DNA from: Allobosea sp. Root381
GTDB lineage: Bacteria; Pseudomonadota; Alphaproteobacteria; Rhizobiales; Beijerinckiaceae
Assembly: GCF_001429395.1 (NCBI RefSeq)
Contig: NZ_LMJT01000045.1
Coordinates: 112 to 64,111 of the forward strand
Direction of reading: 5' to 3'
DNA length: 64,000 nucleotides
Part shown: one piece after another, positions 27,363-36,313 of the stretch
Layout of the letters: the number at the start of each line of letters is the position of its first letter
Numbering within the stretch: the first letter of the stretch is position 1
Notes under the pieces: model-generated
What the model was told of the DNA's origin: nothing
Databases searched by the model: none
What the model saw: only the letters and a program-made list of their open reading frames with translations
Position numbers and translations under genes: made by a program

Positions 27363-28112
27363 TCAGGGACCGACGAGTTGCCCGCCGTCGACCACGATGG
27401 ACTGGCCGGTGACCCAGCTCGCCTTCTCCGACGCGAGGAAGAGCGCGACTTCGGCGACTTCCTCAGGCTTGCCCATGCGGCCGAAGGGGATGCTCGCCAG
27501 CGTCGCCTGGTAAAGCTCGGGGTTGGAGGTCTTGCGATCCTCCCAGGTGCCGCCGGGGAACTCGATCGAGCCGGGCGCGACGCAGTTCACCCGGATGCCC
27601 TGCCGTGACAGCATCTTCGCCTGGCTCGCAGTGTAGTGCATCACCGCGGCCTTGACCGCGCCGTAAGGCGCCGCCCGCGACGAGGCCCGCAGCGCCGAGA
27701 TCGACGAGACATTCACGATCGACGAGCCCGGCTTCATATGCGGGATCGCGGCATGACTGCCGCGGACGACGGCCATCACGTCGATGTTGAGCGAGGCCGC
27801 CCACCCCTCTTCGTCATCCGAATGACCGAAGCCGGAGGCGTTGTTGACGAGAACGTCCAGCCCGCCGAGAGCCTTCACCGCCTCGGGCATATAGGCGCTG
27901 ATCGCATCCGCGTCGGCGAGATCGACGCTGGCCGCATGGGCCTTGACCCCATGTGCCTCGATCTCAAGGCGGGTGGCTTCGAGCGGCCCCTTCCCGCGTG
28001 CGCAGATCGACACGGCTGCGCCGCCCGCCGCGAAGCTGAGAGCGATCGAGCGCCCGATGCCGCGGCTGCCGCCCATGACGACCACCCGCTTGCCAGTGAA
28101 TTCCTTCGCCAT
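27363..28112 (-). CDS. Short-chain dehydrogenase/reductase (SDR)
   Basis: 249 aa classical SDR. Cofactor motif GGSRGIG (~11-17), NNAS at ~85, catalytic Ser in NVSSISALRASS, and YGAVKAA giving the Tyr-x-x-x-Lys pair, plus the C-terminal VTGQSIVVDGGQL. An NAD(P)-dependent oxidoreductase of FabG type with unknown substrate. The ATG at 28112 has AGGAAC upstream. It stands alone, converging with the importer module 2 operon across a 240-bp gap (27124-27362) in which no gene or clear terminator is seen. Confidence 0.85.
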   Translation of the reverse strand: MAKEFTGKRVVVMGGSRGIGRSIALSFAAGGAAVSICARGKGPLEATRLEIEAHGVKAHAASVDLADADAISAYMPEAVKALGGLDVLVNNASGFGHSDDEEGWAASLNIDVMAVVRGSHAAIPHMKPGSSIVNVSSISALRASSRAAPYGAVKAAVMHYTASQAKMLSRQGIRVNCVAPGSIEFPGGTWEDRKTSNPELYQATLASIPFGRMGKPEEVAEVALFLASEKASWVTGQSIVVDGGQLVGP

Positions 28113-28465
28113 CTGAACAGTTCCTGTCTCGTTGCGTGCCGGCACCTTTATAGCCGGGGGCAAGGGCTTGGGCTCAAGACCAGCGACGATGGCACACAGG
28201 ATTTTGCGACGATCCGAGGAAGGCTTCCCGGACAGCAGCCGCAGCGCTCGTCTGCTCAGCGCGCCCAGCCGCCGGAGGCGGAGATTCTGCGCGCGTTTGG
28301 GCAGCCGGTTTACGCCAAGCCCGACGATGGCCTAGCCTCGAACCCGGTCCGCAGGACCGTCGCCTCGCGCATCGCGTGAACCTCTCGCGGCGTGAGAACG
28401 TTGCAATAGCGCAGAGCTAGCGGGCTATGCTTTCCGACACGTTGGCAAGGACGGGAGGGCCGATC
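28113..28465. promoter_or_regulatory. Divergent intergenic region with a weak sigma70-like promoter
   Basis: A 353-bp gap between the SDR and the osmoprotectant importer. TTGCAA (28401-28406) and TATGCT (28426-28431) with 19-base spacing could form a promoter for the importer. A GGTCCGCAGGACC hairpin lies near 28348. No coding sequence is supported here. Confidence 0.3.
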
Positions 28466-29377
28466 ATGAAGAAGCTCATCAGAGTTGGCCTGGTCTTGTG
28501 CGGCCTGCTGGGGGCCGCCCCGGCGATGGCCCAGACCGCGGTCAAGGTCGGCTCGAAGATCGACACCGAAGGCGCACTTCTCGGCTCGATGATCGCGCTG
28601 GTGCTGCAGGCGAACGCCATCCCGGTGGAGGACAAGATCTCGCTCGGGCCGACCAAGATCGTCCGGACCGCGATCCTCGCGGGCGAGATCGACATCTATC
28701 CCGAATATACCGGCAACGCCGCGTTCTTCTTCAGCCAGGAAAAAGACCCTGCCTGGAAATCTGCCGAGGCCGCCTATGAGAAGGCGAAGACCCTGGACGA
28801 GGCCAACAAGCTCGTCTGGCTGCAGCCGGCGCCCGCCAACAACACCTGGGCCATCGCGGTCCGGCGCGACCTCGCGACGGCGCAGAAGCTCACATCGCTC
28901 GACGATTTCGGCAAATGGGTTTCGGGCGGCGGCAAGGTCAAGCTCGCGGGCTCCGCCGAGTTCGTCGAAAGTGCTGCCGCCCTGCCCGCCTTCCAGGCCG
29001 CCTATGGCTTCAAGCTGACGAGCGACCAGTTGCTCGTGCTCTCCGGCGGCGATACGGCGGCCACCGAACAGGCTGCTGCTTCCGGCACCTCGGGCGTCAA
29101 TGCCGCGATGGCCTATGGCACTGACGGGCAGCTCGCCGCGCTCGGCCTGGTCGTGCTCGCCGACAGCAAGGGGGTGCAGCCTGTCTACCAACCCGCTCCG
29201 GTGGTGCGGAAGGAGGTCCTGGACCGACATCCACGCATCGCCGAACTGCTTGCCCCGGTCTTCAAGTCGCTGACGCTGGAGACGCTGCAGGGTCTGAACG
29301 CCAAGATCGCCGTCGATGGCCAGAGCGCCAGGGCCGTCGCCACCGCCTATCTCAAGGAGAAGGGTTTGCTGAAATAG
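28466..29377 (+). CDS. osmF: Osmoprotectant-type ABC importer substrate-binding protein (OsmF/YehZ-like)
   Basis: 303 aa with a Sec signal peptide (MKKLIRVGLVLCGLLGAAPAMAQ). OpuAC-type fold: VKVGSKIDTEGALLGSMIALVL, GPTKIVRTAILAGEIDIYPEYTGN (the Tyr/Pro-rich ligand loop) and NNTWAIAVRRDLA. Homologues bind glycine betaine or choline-like quaternary amines; OsmF/YehZ itself has low affinity for glycine betaine. The ATG at 28466 has GGGAGGG upstream. Gene order and sizes that follow match the E. coli osmF-yehYXW operon. Confidence 0.8.
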   Translation: MKKLIRVGLVLCGLLGAAPAMAQTAVKVGSKIDTEGALLGSMIALVLQANAIPVEDKISLGPTKIVRTAILAGEIDIYPEYTGNAAFFFSQEKDPAWKSAEAAYEKAKTLDEANKLVWLQPAPANNTWAIAVRRDLATAQKLTSLDDFGKWVSGGGKVKLAGSAEFVESAAALPAFQAAYGFKLTSDQLLVLSGGDTAATEQAAASGTSGVNAAMAYGTDGQLAALGLVVLADSKGVQPVYQPAPVVRKEVLDRHPRIAELLAPVFKSLTLETLQGLNAKIAVDGQSARAVATAYLKEKGLLK

Positions 29378-29412
29378 GCGCCGCCCGAAGCACGGGGCAG
29401 ACTGGCGGCGCG

Positions 29413-30570
29413 GTGGCGCGCGTGCAGAATTGGGTGCTGCCGGCCTTGACTGCGATTGCGGTTGCGGCCGCTTGCGGGCTCGGCTTCCTGTCGCATGCGC
29501 CGAACCGGATCGTTCCCGGCCGGCCGCTTCCGCTCCACGCCGTCGCGGGCACCGCGATGCTCTGGGTGCTCGCAATCCTCGCCGCCGGCCTTCTTGTGCT
29601 GGCCTTTCGCCGGCCCGGCCAGAGAACGACGCTCCTGACCGGATCGGCCCTCCTCGCAGCACTGATCCTGATCCTGGCCGCCGCCGGCACCGGCGCGGCC
29701 GCACTGGCAAATCCCGAAGTTCCCGCGGCCCGGACCTCGCTCGGGCCCGCATTCTGGCTGATCCTTGCCGCTCTTGCGCTGGCCTTCATCGACCTGGCGC
29801 AGCAAGCCGGGCTCTCGACCCGCGCGCGACTGCTGCTCGCCATCGCCATCCTCGCGCCGGTCGTCGGCATGGCCGCGCTGGGCTGGTTCGATGCGCTCTC
29901 GCTGGCTCGCGAATACCGGGCGCGCTCGGATGTCTTCGCGGCGGCCTTGCGACAGCATGTCTTCCTGGTCGCGAGCACCGCTCTCGTCGCCGTGTCGCTG
30001 GGGGTGCCGCTTGGCATCCGGGCTACGCGGCGGCCCCGCTTCCGGCGGCGCCTCTTCGCCGTGCTCAACATCGTCCAGACGGTGCCCTCGATTGCCCTGT
30101 TCGGCCTGATGATCGGCCCCCTCTCCTCGCTGGCCGAGGCCGTACCCGGGCTCAAGGCGGTCGGTGTGTCGGGCATCGGCACCACACCGGCGCTAATCGC
30201 ACTGATCTGCTACGCGCTGCTGCCGCTGGTCCGGAACACGGTTACGGGGCTCGATGCGGTGCCGGCCGCGACCATCGATGCAGCGCAGGGCCTCGGCATG
30301 CGCCGAAACCAGATCCTGCTGCAGGTCTCGCTGCCGCTGGCGCTGCCGGTGATCCTCGCCGGTCTCAGGATCGTCATCGTCCAGACCATCGGGCTCGCGG
30401 TCGTCGCGGCGCTGATCGGTGCCGGCGGGCTCGGCGCCTTCGTCTTCCAGGGGCTAGGCCAGAACGCGCTCGATCTCGTCCTGCTCGGCGTCATCCCGAC
30501 GATCCTGCTCGCGCTGGCGACCGATGCAGCCTTCTCGGCCCTGGCCGCCAATGGGGAGCCGAAGCGATGA
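29413..30570 (+). CDS. yehY: Osmoprotectant-type ABC importer permease (YehY-like)
   Basis: 385 aa, the same length class as E. coli YehY, longer than ordinary ProW/OpuCB permeases because of an N-terminal block of about five hydrophobic helices (1-150). The conserved permease core (~170-380) has LGVPLGIRATRRPRFRR, NIVQTVPSIALFGLMIGPLSSL, and the loop TIDAAQGLGMRRNQILLQVSLPLALPVILAGLR. It starts with GTG and its stop overlaps the ATPase start. Confidence 0.85.
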   Translation: MARVQNWVLPALTAIAVAAACGLGFLSHAPNRIVPGRPLPLHAVAGTAMLWVLAILAAGLLVLAFRRPGQRTTLLTGSALLAALILILAAAGTGAAALANPEVPAARTSLGPAFWLILAALALAFIDLAQQAGLSTRARLLLAIAILAPVVGMAALGWFDALSLAREYRARSDVFAAALRQHVFLVASTALVAVSLGVPLGIRATRRPRFRRRLFAVLNIVQTVPSIALFGLMIGPLSSLAEAVPGLKAVGVSGIGTTPALIALICYALLPLVRNTVTGLDAVPAATIDAAQGLGMRRNQILLQVSLPLALPVILAGLRIVIVQTIGLAVVAALIGAGGLGAFVFQGLGQNALDLVLLGVIPTILLALATDAAFSALAANGEPKR

Positions 30571-31505
30571 TCACGCTGGACGGCGTCAGCAAGCTCTATG
30601 GCGGCCGACGGGTCGTCGACCGGCTCGACCTCACGATCGCGGAAGGCTCGTTCAACGTGATCGTCGGGCCGTCCGGCTGCGGCAAGTCGACGACGCTGCG
30701 GATGATGAATGCGCTGATCCCGGCCGATGAAGGCAGGATCACGGTCAATGGCCGCGACCTGCGCGACAGCGACCCGGCGATCCTGCGGCGCGGCATCGGC
30801 TATGTCATCCAGGCCGGCGGACTGTTTCCGCATTGGAGCGTCTTCGACAACATCGCCACCGTGCCGCGGCTGCTCGGCTGGCCGAAGCACAAGGTGGCGG
30901 AGCGGGTCGCGGCCCTGCTTGCGCTGGTCGGACTGCAAGGCGACGGGCTGGCGCAACGCCGGCCGAGCGCGTTGTCCGGCGGGCAGCAGCAGCGCGTCGG
31001 CGTGGCAAGGGCGCTGGCGGCGGACCCGCCGATCCTGCTCATGGACGAGCCGTTCGGTGCGCTCGACCCGGTAACGCGGCGCGGGCTGCAGGACGAGCTC
31101 AAGGCGATCCACCGGGCGACGGGCAAGACGATCGTCTTCGTCACCCATGACATCGAGGAGGCGCTGAAGGTAGGCGAGCGCATCATCATGCTGGAGGACG
31201 GCCGGATCGTGCAGGACGGCACGCCGGCGCAGATCGTCCACCACCCGGCCGATCGACGCGTCCGCGACTTCATCGGCGGCGAGGAGGCCATCCTTAAGTT
31301 GCTGGCCGGCACCACCGTCGCGCAGGTTATGCAGCCTCCCGCGCCGGTGGCTGCCGCCGCAAGCATCGCGCCCGACGCGACGCTCTCGGCCGCCCTCGCC
31401 CATATGGTGGCAAGCGGCCATACGGCGCTCGATGTCCGCGACGACGACGGGCGCATTCTCGGCCGGATCGGCCTGGAAGACCTCGCCCCGGAGCGCCGGC
31501 CATGA
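30567..31505 (+). CDS. yehX: Osmoprotectant-type ABC importer ATP-binding protein (YehX-like)
   Basis: 312 aa. Walker A GPSGCGKST (~34-42), Q-loop VIQAGGLFPHWSV, signature LSGGQQQRVGVARAL, Walker B ILLMDEPFGALDP and VTHDIEEAL. The C-terminal ~70 residues hold one CBS-like repeat (LSAALAHMVASGHTALDVRDDDGRI interrupted by variation), the ionic-strength-sensing region known in OpuA-type ATPases, here short. Overlaps both neighbours by ATGA. Confidence 0.85.
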   Translation: MITLDGVSKLYGGRRVVDRLDLTIAEGSFNVIVGPSGCGKSTTLRMMNALIPADEGRITVNGRDLRDSDPAILRRGIGYVIQAGGLFPHWSVFDNIATVPRLLGWPKHKVAERVAALLALVGLQGDGLAQRRPSALSGGQQQRVGVARALAADPPILLMDEPFGALDPVTRRGLQDELKAIHRATGKTIVFVTHDIEEALKVGERIIMLEDGRIVQDGTPAQIVHHPADRRVRDFIGGEEAILKLLAGTTVAQVMQPPAPVAAAASIAPDATLSAALAHMVASGHTALDVRDDDGRILGRIGLEDLAPERRP

Positions 31506-32227
31506 CGCTGCGCGCGCTTCGCCCGGTCCTCGTCATGGCCACCCTGCTGGCCGCGCTGCTCCTGCTGCTGCCCTTCAGCACGCCGCTCTTCCATGCCGTC
31601 TTTCCGGGGCTCGAGCGACCGCTCTACACACGGGCGAGCTTCCTCGACCTCACGCTCGCGCATCTCCAGCTCGTGCTCGGCGCGACAGGCGCCGCGGCCC
31701 TCGTCGGCGTCAGCGCCGGCATCCTGGTGACGCGCGAAGCGGGCAAGCGCCTGCTGCCGCTGGTCTCGGCGACCGCCGCGATCGGCCAGACCTTTCCGCC
31801 CGTCGCCGTGCTCGCGCTGACGGTGCCCGTGCTCGGCTACGGCTCAGGCGCCACGCTGGTCGCGCTGTTCGTCTACGCCCTGCTGCCGATCATCGCCAAC
31901 ACCGTCGCGGGGCTTGAAGGCGTCGAGGTCAGCGTCCGCGACGCGGCGGACGGGATGGGCTTCACGCCGCTGCGGCGCCTGCTGCAGGTCGAGCTGCCGC
32001 TGGCGGCGCCGGTGATCCTGGCCGGAATACGCACTTCCGCCATCATCAATGTCGGCACCGCGACGGTGGGCTCGACGGTTGGCGCCCTCTCGCTCGGCTC
32101 CCCGATTATCGAGGGGCTGTCGGGCTCGAACACGGCCTATGTCGTGCAGGGCGCGATGCTCGTCGCGGTGCTCGCCCTGCTGATCGACCGGCTGTTCGCA
32201 CTGGTGTCGGAAGGCGAACCTGCCTGA
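31502..32227 (+). CDS. yehW: Osmoprotectant-type ABC importer permease (YehW-like)
   Basis: 241 aa. Membrane helices with TAAIGQTFPPVAVLALTVPVLGYG and the coupling loop VRDAADGMGFTPLRRLLQVELPLAAPVILAGIR, as in the OpuCB/YehW permeases. Last gene of the osmF-yehYXW-like operon. It converges with the polyamine-type importer genes with only 11 bases between stops. Confidence 0.85.
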   Translation: MTLRALRPVLVMATLLAALLLLLPFSTPLFHAVFPGLERPLYTRASFLDLTLAHLQLVLGATGAAALVGVSAGILVTREAGKRLLPLVSATAAIGQTFPPVAVLALTVPVLGYGSGATLVALFVYALLPIIANTVAGLEGVEVSVRDAADGMGFTPLRRLLQVELPLAAPVILAGIRTSAIINVGTATVGSTVGALSLGSPIIEGLSGSNTAYVVQGAMLVAVLALLIDRLFALVSEGEPA

Positions 32228-32238
32228 GCCGAAAGCGG

Positions 32239-33054
32239 CTAACTCTCCTGTTTGCCGACGAACTGGGAGATGCCCAGCAGCAGCGATGTGATCACGATCA
32301 TGATCGTCGAGATCGCGGCGATGGTCGGATCGATCTGGTCGCGCAGGGCCATAAACATCATGCGGGTCAGCGTCGAGTTGTCGCCGCCCGAGACGAACAG
32401 CGCGATCACCACCTCGTCGAAGGAGGTCAGGAAGGAGAGAACGGCCGAGGTGACGATGGCAAAGCGGATCTGCGGCGCCGTCACCTGCAGGAAGGCCTGC
32501 AGGCGCGTGGCGCCGAGGCTGCGGGCGACGCGCTCCTGATCGAGATCGAAGCTCTTCAGCGCCGAGCCGACGATCATCATCACGATCGGAACCGCCAGCA
32601 TCGTATGCGCCAGCACGATGCCGAGGAGCGAGTTCACCATCTTGAGCTGCACGAAGGCATAGAACAGCGCGATACCGGCGAGGATGACCGGGACGATGGT
32701 TGGCGTCAGCAGGGCCAGGATCGCGACGCCGGAGAAGCGCAGCCGCGAGACATGCAGGCCATAGGCCGCGAGCACGCCGAGCGGCGTCGCCAGCAGCGCG
32801 GTCAGGAAGCCTGCCTTGAACGAGGTCGCCGTCGCCCTCATCCAGCTCGGCGACGCGAAATAGGCCTCGTACCAGCGCAGCGACCATTCCCGCGGGGGGA
32901 ACTCCAGATACTGCGAATGCGAGAAGGACATCGGGATCACGATCAGCGTCGGCACGACGAGGAAGGCGAGCACCAGCACGCCGAGCGCGTAGAGCCACAA
33001 CCGGGAACGGTGGCTGATCTGCGTGTCGCTGGCGGGGCGGTCGAGCCAGCTCAT
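32239..33054 (-). CDS. Spermidine/putrescine-type ABC importer permease (PotC-like)
   Basis: 271 aa. N-terminal helix LWLYALGVLVLAFLVVPTLIVIPMSFS, the FPPREWSLRWYEAYF segment typical of PotC, and the coupling loop DQERVARSLGATRLQAFLQVTAPQIR. Ends with a C-terminal helix and QFVGKQES. The ATG at 33054 lies 2 bases after the PotB-like stop. Part of the MocR-linked amine operon. Confidence 0.85.
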   Translation of the reverse strand: MSWLDRPASDTQISHRSRLWLYALGVLVLAFLVVPTLIVIPMSFSHSQYLEFPPREWSLRWYEAYFASPSWMRATATSFKAGFLTALLATPLGVLAAYGLHVSRLRFSGVAILALLTPTIVPVILAGIALFYAFVQLKMVNSLLGIVLAHTMLAVPIVMMIVGSALKSFDLDQERVARSLGATRLQAFLQVTAPQIRFAIVTSAVLSFLTSFDEVVIALFVSGGDNSTLTRMMFMALRDQIDPTIAAISTIMIVITSLLLGISQFVGKQES

Positions 33055-33056
33055 GG

Positions 33057-33968
33057 TCAATGCCCCGCCCCGAACAGGCCGGCACCGCGCGACAGCTTCG
33101 CCGCCAGGACGAGCACGACCAGCGTGATCACCAGCAGCACCACGCCGAGCGCGCTCGCAGCGCCCCAGTTGAAGAACAGCTCGATGTCGTTGGCGATGCG
33201 GTTCGAGACCATCGTCACCTTGCCGCCGCCGAGCATGGCCGGGGTCACGTAGAAGCCGAGGCAGAGAACGAAGACCAGCGACGCGCCGGCCGCCAATCCA
33301 GGCAGCGACAGCGGGAAGAACACCGTCCAGAAGCCGTGGACAGGCGTCGAGCCGAGGCTGGCGGCGGCACGCAGGAGATTGCCGTCGATGGCACGCATCG
33401 TGCCGTAGAGCGGCAGGACCAGGAAGGGCAGCATGATGTGGACCATGCCGATCAGCGTCCCGCCGGCATTGTGCACGAGCTGCAGCGGCTCGCTCCACAG
33501 GCCGAGTTCGATACCCCAATTGTTGATCAGCCCTCGGCGCTGCAGCAGCACGAGCCAGGCATAGGTGCGCACCAGAAGCGACGTCCAGAACGGCAGCAGC
33601 ACCGCGATCATGCAGAGATTGGCCGCCCGGCGCGGCAGCTGCGACAGGAAATAGGCCAGCGGATAACCGAGCAGGATGCAGATCGCCGTGGTCGCCAGGC
33701 TGATTTCGAAGGTCGTGCGAAAGGTTCGGCCATAAGACGGCTCGGCCAGCATGCGCCGGTAATGTTCGAGGCTGAGCGCGCCGCTGTCGTCGCGGAAGGA
33801 CAGGCCGAACAGCCAGCCTATCGGCAGCAGCATCGCGACGATGACGAGCAGCAGCGCCGGCGCCGCGAGGCCGGCAAGGCCGAGGCGCTCGAGCCAGGCG
33901 TCGCGCCGCAGAGCAGCGGCATGGAAATCGCCGGCGGGACCGACAATGGCCGTAGGACTGACCGTCAC
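33057..33968 (-). CDS. Spermidine/putrescine-type ABC importer permease (PotB-like)
   Basis: 303 aa. Six helices; PotB hallmarks include FWTSLLVRTYAWLVLLQRRGLINN and the coupling loop LLRAAASLGSTPVHGFWTVFFPLSLPG, then LGFYVTPAMLGGGKVTMVSNRIA. The GTG start overlaps the ATPase stop by GTGA. Confidence 0.85.
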   Translation of the reverse strand: MTVSPTAIVGPAGDFHAAALRRDAWLERLGLAGLAAPALLLVIVAMLLPIGWLFGLSFRDDSGALSLEHYRRMLAEPSYGRTFRTTFEISLATTAICILLGYPLAYFLSQLPRRAANLCMIAVLLPFWTSLLVRTYAWLVLLQRRGLINNWGIELGLWSEPLQLVHNAGGTLIGMVHIMLPFLVLPLYGTMRAIDGNLLRAAASLGSTPVHGFWTVFFPLSLPGLAAGASLVFVLCLGFYVTPAMLGGGKVTMVSNRIANDIELFFNWGAASALGVVLLVITLVVLVLAAKLSRGAGLFGAGH

Positions 33969-35104
33969 GGCCTTGCTCCGGGCTCATCGGCGAGCAGAAC
34001 GGTATCCTCGACCGGGATGCCGATCCGCACGGCCGCTCCGATCGCCGGCGCTCTCGCGGCGGCTCCGCCCGTAGCCAGCCGCAGCGCGACCGGGCTGCCA
34101 TCGCCCAGGACTGTCTGCAGCAACAGCGTGTCGCCTTGATAGATCACGCCGGTCACCCGGGCGTCGAAGCAGTTCAGGTCCTCCCCCTCGCCCGCATCGA
34201 GCAAGCGCATCCGCTCGGGCCGCAGCGCCATCGTGCACCGCCCGTGTGAAACGGGAAGCTGGCGCGCGCGGATGGTCGCGCCGCCGGCACGGGCGACGCC
34301 GCCCGAGACATCCACGTCGAGGAAGGAGGATTCGCCGATGAACTCGGCGACGAAGCGGCTACCGGGCTCGTCATAGATCGCGCGGGGCGTGTCGACGCGC
34401 GCGATCCGCCCGCGATCGAGGATCGCGATGCGGTCCGACATGGTCAGCGCCTCGCGCTGGTCATGCGTGACATAGACGGTGGTGGTGCCGAGGCGCTCAT
34501 GGAGCTGGCGCAGCTCGATCTGCATGCGTTCGCGCAGCTGCTTGTCCAGCGCCGAGAGCGGCTCGTCCATCAGGATGATGCGCGGCTCGAAGACGATGGC
34601 GCGGGCCAGCGCGACGCGCTGGCGCTGGCCGCCGGAGAGCTGGTCGATCCGCCGTCCGCCGAAGCCGCCGAGCTGGACCAGCTCCAGCGCCGCCTCGACG
34701 CGCCGGGCGATCTCGGCGACCGGCACGCGGCGCAGCCGCAGCGGAAAGCCGACATTGCGCGCCACGTCCATATGCGGGAACAGCGCGTAGTTCTGGAAGA
34801 CCATGCCGATCTCGCGCTTGTGCGGCGCGAGCCGGACGACCTCTCGCTCGCCGAAGCGAATGCTGCCCTTGTCGGGTCGCAGGAAGCCGGCGATCGCCAT
34901 CAGCAGCGTCGTCTTGCCCGATCCCGAAGGGCCGAGCAGCGTCAAGAACTCGCCGGGCCGGACATCGAGGTCGATCGCGTCGAGCACCGGCACCGCGCCG
35001 TAGGCCTTGCTCAGCTGCCGGACCGCGATCGGCAGCGCCGTCGTCGATCCTGCCGCTGCAACAGTCGCAGGCTGCGGCCGCTCCTGATCGCCGGACCGCC
35101 TCAT
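33965..35104 (-). CDS. Spermidine/putrescine-type ABC importer ATP-binding protein (PotA-like)
   Basis: 379 aa. Walker A GPSGSGKT (58-65), Q-loop VFQNYALFPHMDVARNVGFPL, signature LSGGQRQRVALARAI, Walker B IILMDEPLSALDK, switch VTHDQREAL, and a C-terminal TOBE domain (~255-370, ALRPERMRLLDAGEGED). Start overlaps the stop of the binding-protein gene (ATGA). Confidence 0.85.
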   Translation of the reverse strand: MRRSGDQERPQPATVAAAGSTTALPIAVRQLSKAYGAVPVLDAIDLDVRPGEFLTLLGPSGSGKTTLLMAIAGFLRPDKGSIRFGEREVVRLAPHKREIGMVFQNYALFPHMDVARNVGFPLRLRRVPVAEIARRVEAALELVQLGGFGGRRIDQLSGGQRQRVALARAIVFEPRIILMDEPLSALDKQLRERMQIELRQLHERLGTTTVYVTHDQREALTMSDRIAILDRGRIARVDTPRAIYDEPGSRFVAEFIGESSFLDVDVSGGVARAGGATIRARQLPVSHGRCTMALRPERMRLLDAGEGEDLNCFDARVTGVIYQGDTLLLQTVLGDGSPVALRLATGGAAARAPAIGAAVRIGIPVEDTVLLADEPGARP

Positions 35105-36156
35105 TCGGTCAGCATGTTCTGGTAGGCTGCCGAGGCCTGGGCCTCGAATTTGATGTACCAGTCCAGGTCGATCGGCAGCTGCTTGGCGGCATTGTCGGGA
35201 TAGGACGGCAGCGTCTTGGCATAGGCCGCGTCGATCGCGCCGCCTTCATAGGCCTTCTTGTTGGTCGGGCCGTAGGTGATGTATTTCGTGAATTCGGCCT
35301 GGTATTGCGGCTTGCTGATCTCGGCGAGGAACTTCATCGCCAGATCCTTGTTCGGCGCGCCCTTGGGGATCGCGAAGCAATCATAGTCGGCGAGCCCCTG
35401 GTTGAAGGTATAGGCGACCTTGGCGCCGTCCTTGGCGGCCACGTCGAAGCGGCCGTTCCAGCCGGTGATCATGTCGACTTCGCCGTCCTTCATGAGCTGG
35501 GCGTGTTGCGCCCCGGAACTCCACCAGACCGCGATATGCGGCTTCAGCTCGCCGATCTTCTTGATCGCGCGCTCGATGCCGCCCGGCTGGGAGAGGACCT
35601 CGTAGACCTTGTCGGCCGGGACGCCGTCGGCCATCAGCGCCGGCTCCAGCGCGCCCGCGACGCCCTTTCGATAGGAGCGCTTGCCAGGAAACTTCTTCAC
35701 GTCCCAGAAATCGGCCCAGCTCTGCGGGCCGTTCTGGCCATAGGTCTTGGTGTTCCAGGCCAGCACGGTCGAAAAGACGTCGCCGCCGACGCAATAATCC
35801 TGCGCCGTGCCGGGCAGGAAGTCCGCCGTGTCGATGACCTTGTAGTCGAGCTTTTCGAGAATGCCCTCCGCACCCGCCCGCGCCGCGCTGCCGGAGCCGC
35901 TGGCGACGACGTCCCAGGTCACGGCACCGGCCTTCACCTTCAGGCGCAGGTCCGCGATGCTGCTGTAGGTCTCTTCCTTGATCTTGATGCCCAGAGCCTT
36001 GGCGGCGGGCGCGAACAAGGCCTTGCTCTGCCCGTCCTGATAGGCCCCGCCGAACGACACCACGGTCAATTCCTGCGCCAGTGCAGGCGCTGCGCTCGAC
36101 AGGCCCATGGCAAGGGCAAGGACGGTTCTCGACGGTACGATCGGCTGGCGCAGCAT
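35101..36156 (-). CDS. Spermidine/putrescine-type ABC importer substrate-binding protein (PotD-like)
   Basis: 351 aa with a signal peptide (LALAMGLSSAAPALAQ). ELTVVSFGGAYQDGQSKALFAPAAKA and the VKAGAVTWDVVASGSG segment match PotD/SBP_bac_8 receptors. The YDCFAIPKGAPNKDLAMKFLAEISKPQYQAEFTKY region is typical of the C-lobe. Family ligands are polyamines or related amines and opines. The ATG at 36156 has AGGAGAAC upstream. A MocR-type box lies 101 bases upstream, so the importer genes may have their own regulated promoter. Confidence 0.85.
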   Translation of the reverse strand: MLRQPIVPSRTVLALAMGLSSAAPALAQELTVVSFGGAYQDGQSKALFAPAAKALGIKIKEETYSSIADLRLKVKAGAVTWDVVASGSGSAARAGAEGILEKLDYKVIDTADFLPGTAQDYCVGGDVFSTVLAWNTKTYGQNGPQSWADFWDVKKFPGKRSYRKGVAGALEPALMADGVPADKVYEVLSQPGGIERAIKKIGELKPHIAVWWSSGAQHAQLMKDGEVDMITGWNGRFDVAAKDGAKVAYTFNQGLADYDCFAIPKGAPNKDLAMKFLAEISKPQYQAEFTKYITYGPTNKKAYEGGAIDAAYAKTLPSYPDNAAKQLPIDLDWYIKFEAQASAAYQNMLTE

Positions 36157-36256
36157 GTCAGTTCTCCTGATCTGGACGGTGTTCTTCCCCGGTGGCGTCA
36201 GCGCGGAGGACCGGACGACCGGCCTTCGCACTCCTCCCCGCCTGCAGAATTTGTCG

Positions 36257-36285
36257 GAATTGGTCTGGCGATAAGGTCCACTCTG
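36257..36285. promoter_or_regulatory. Putative MocR box upstream of the amine importer operon
   Basis: GAATTGGTCTG-N5-AAGGTCCACTCTG. It matches the sequence beside the MocR gene (40303-40331) at 24 of 29 positions, with all mismatches in the central five bases. MocR-family regulators bind repeated half-sites; the GGTCT and GGTCC words are in direct repeat. Located between the FAD oxidase and binding-protein genes, 101 bases from the latter's start. Confidence 0.65.
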
Positions 36286-36313
36286 AGAATTCCGGGTGAC
36301 CAATCGGACGCGC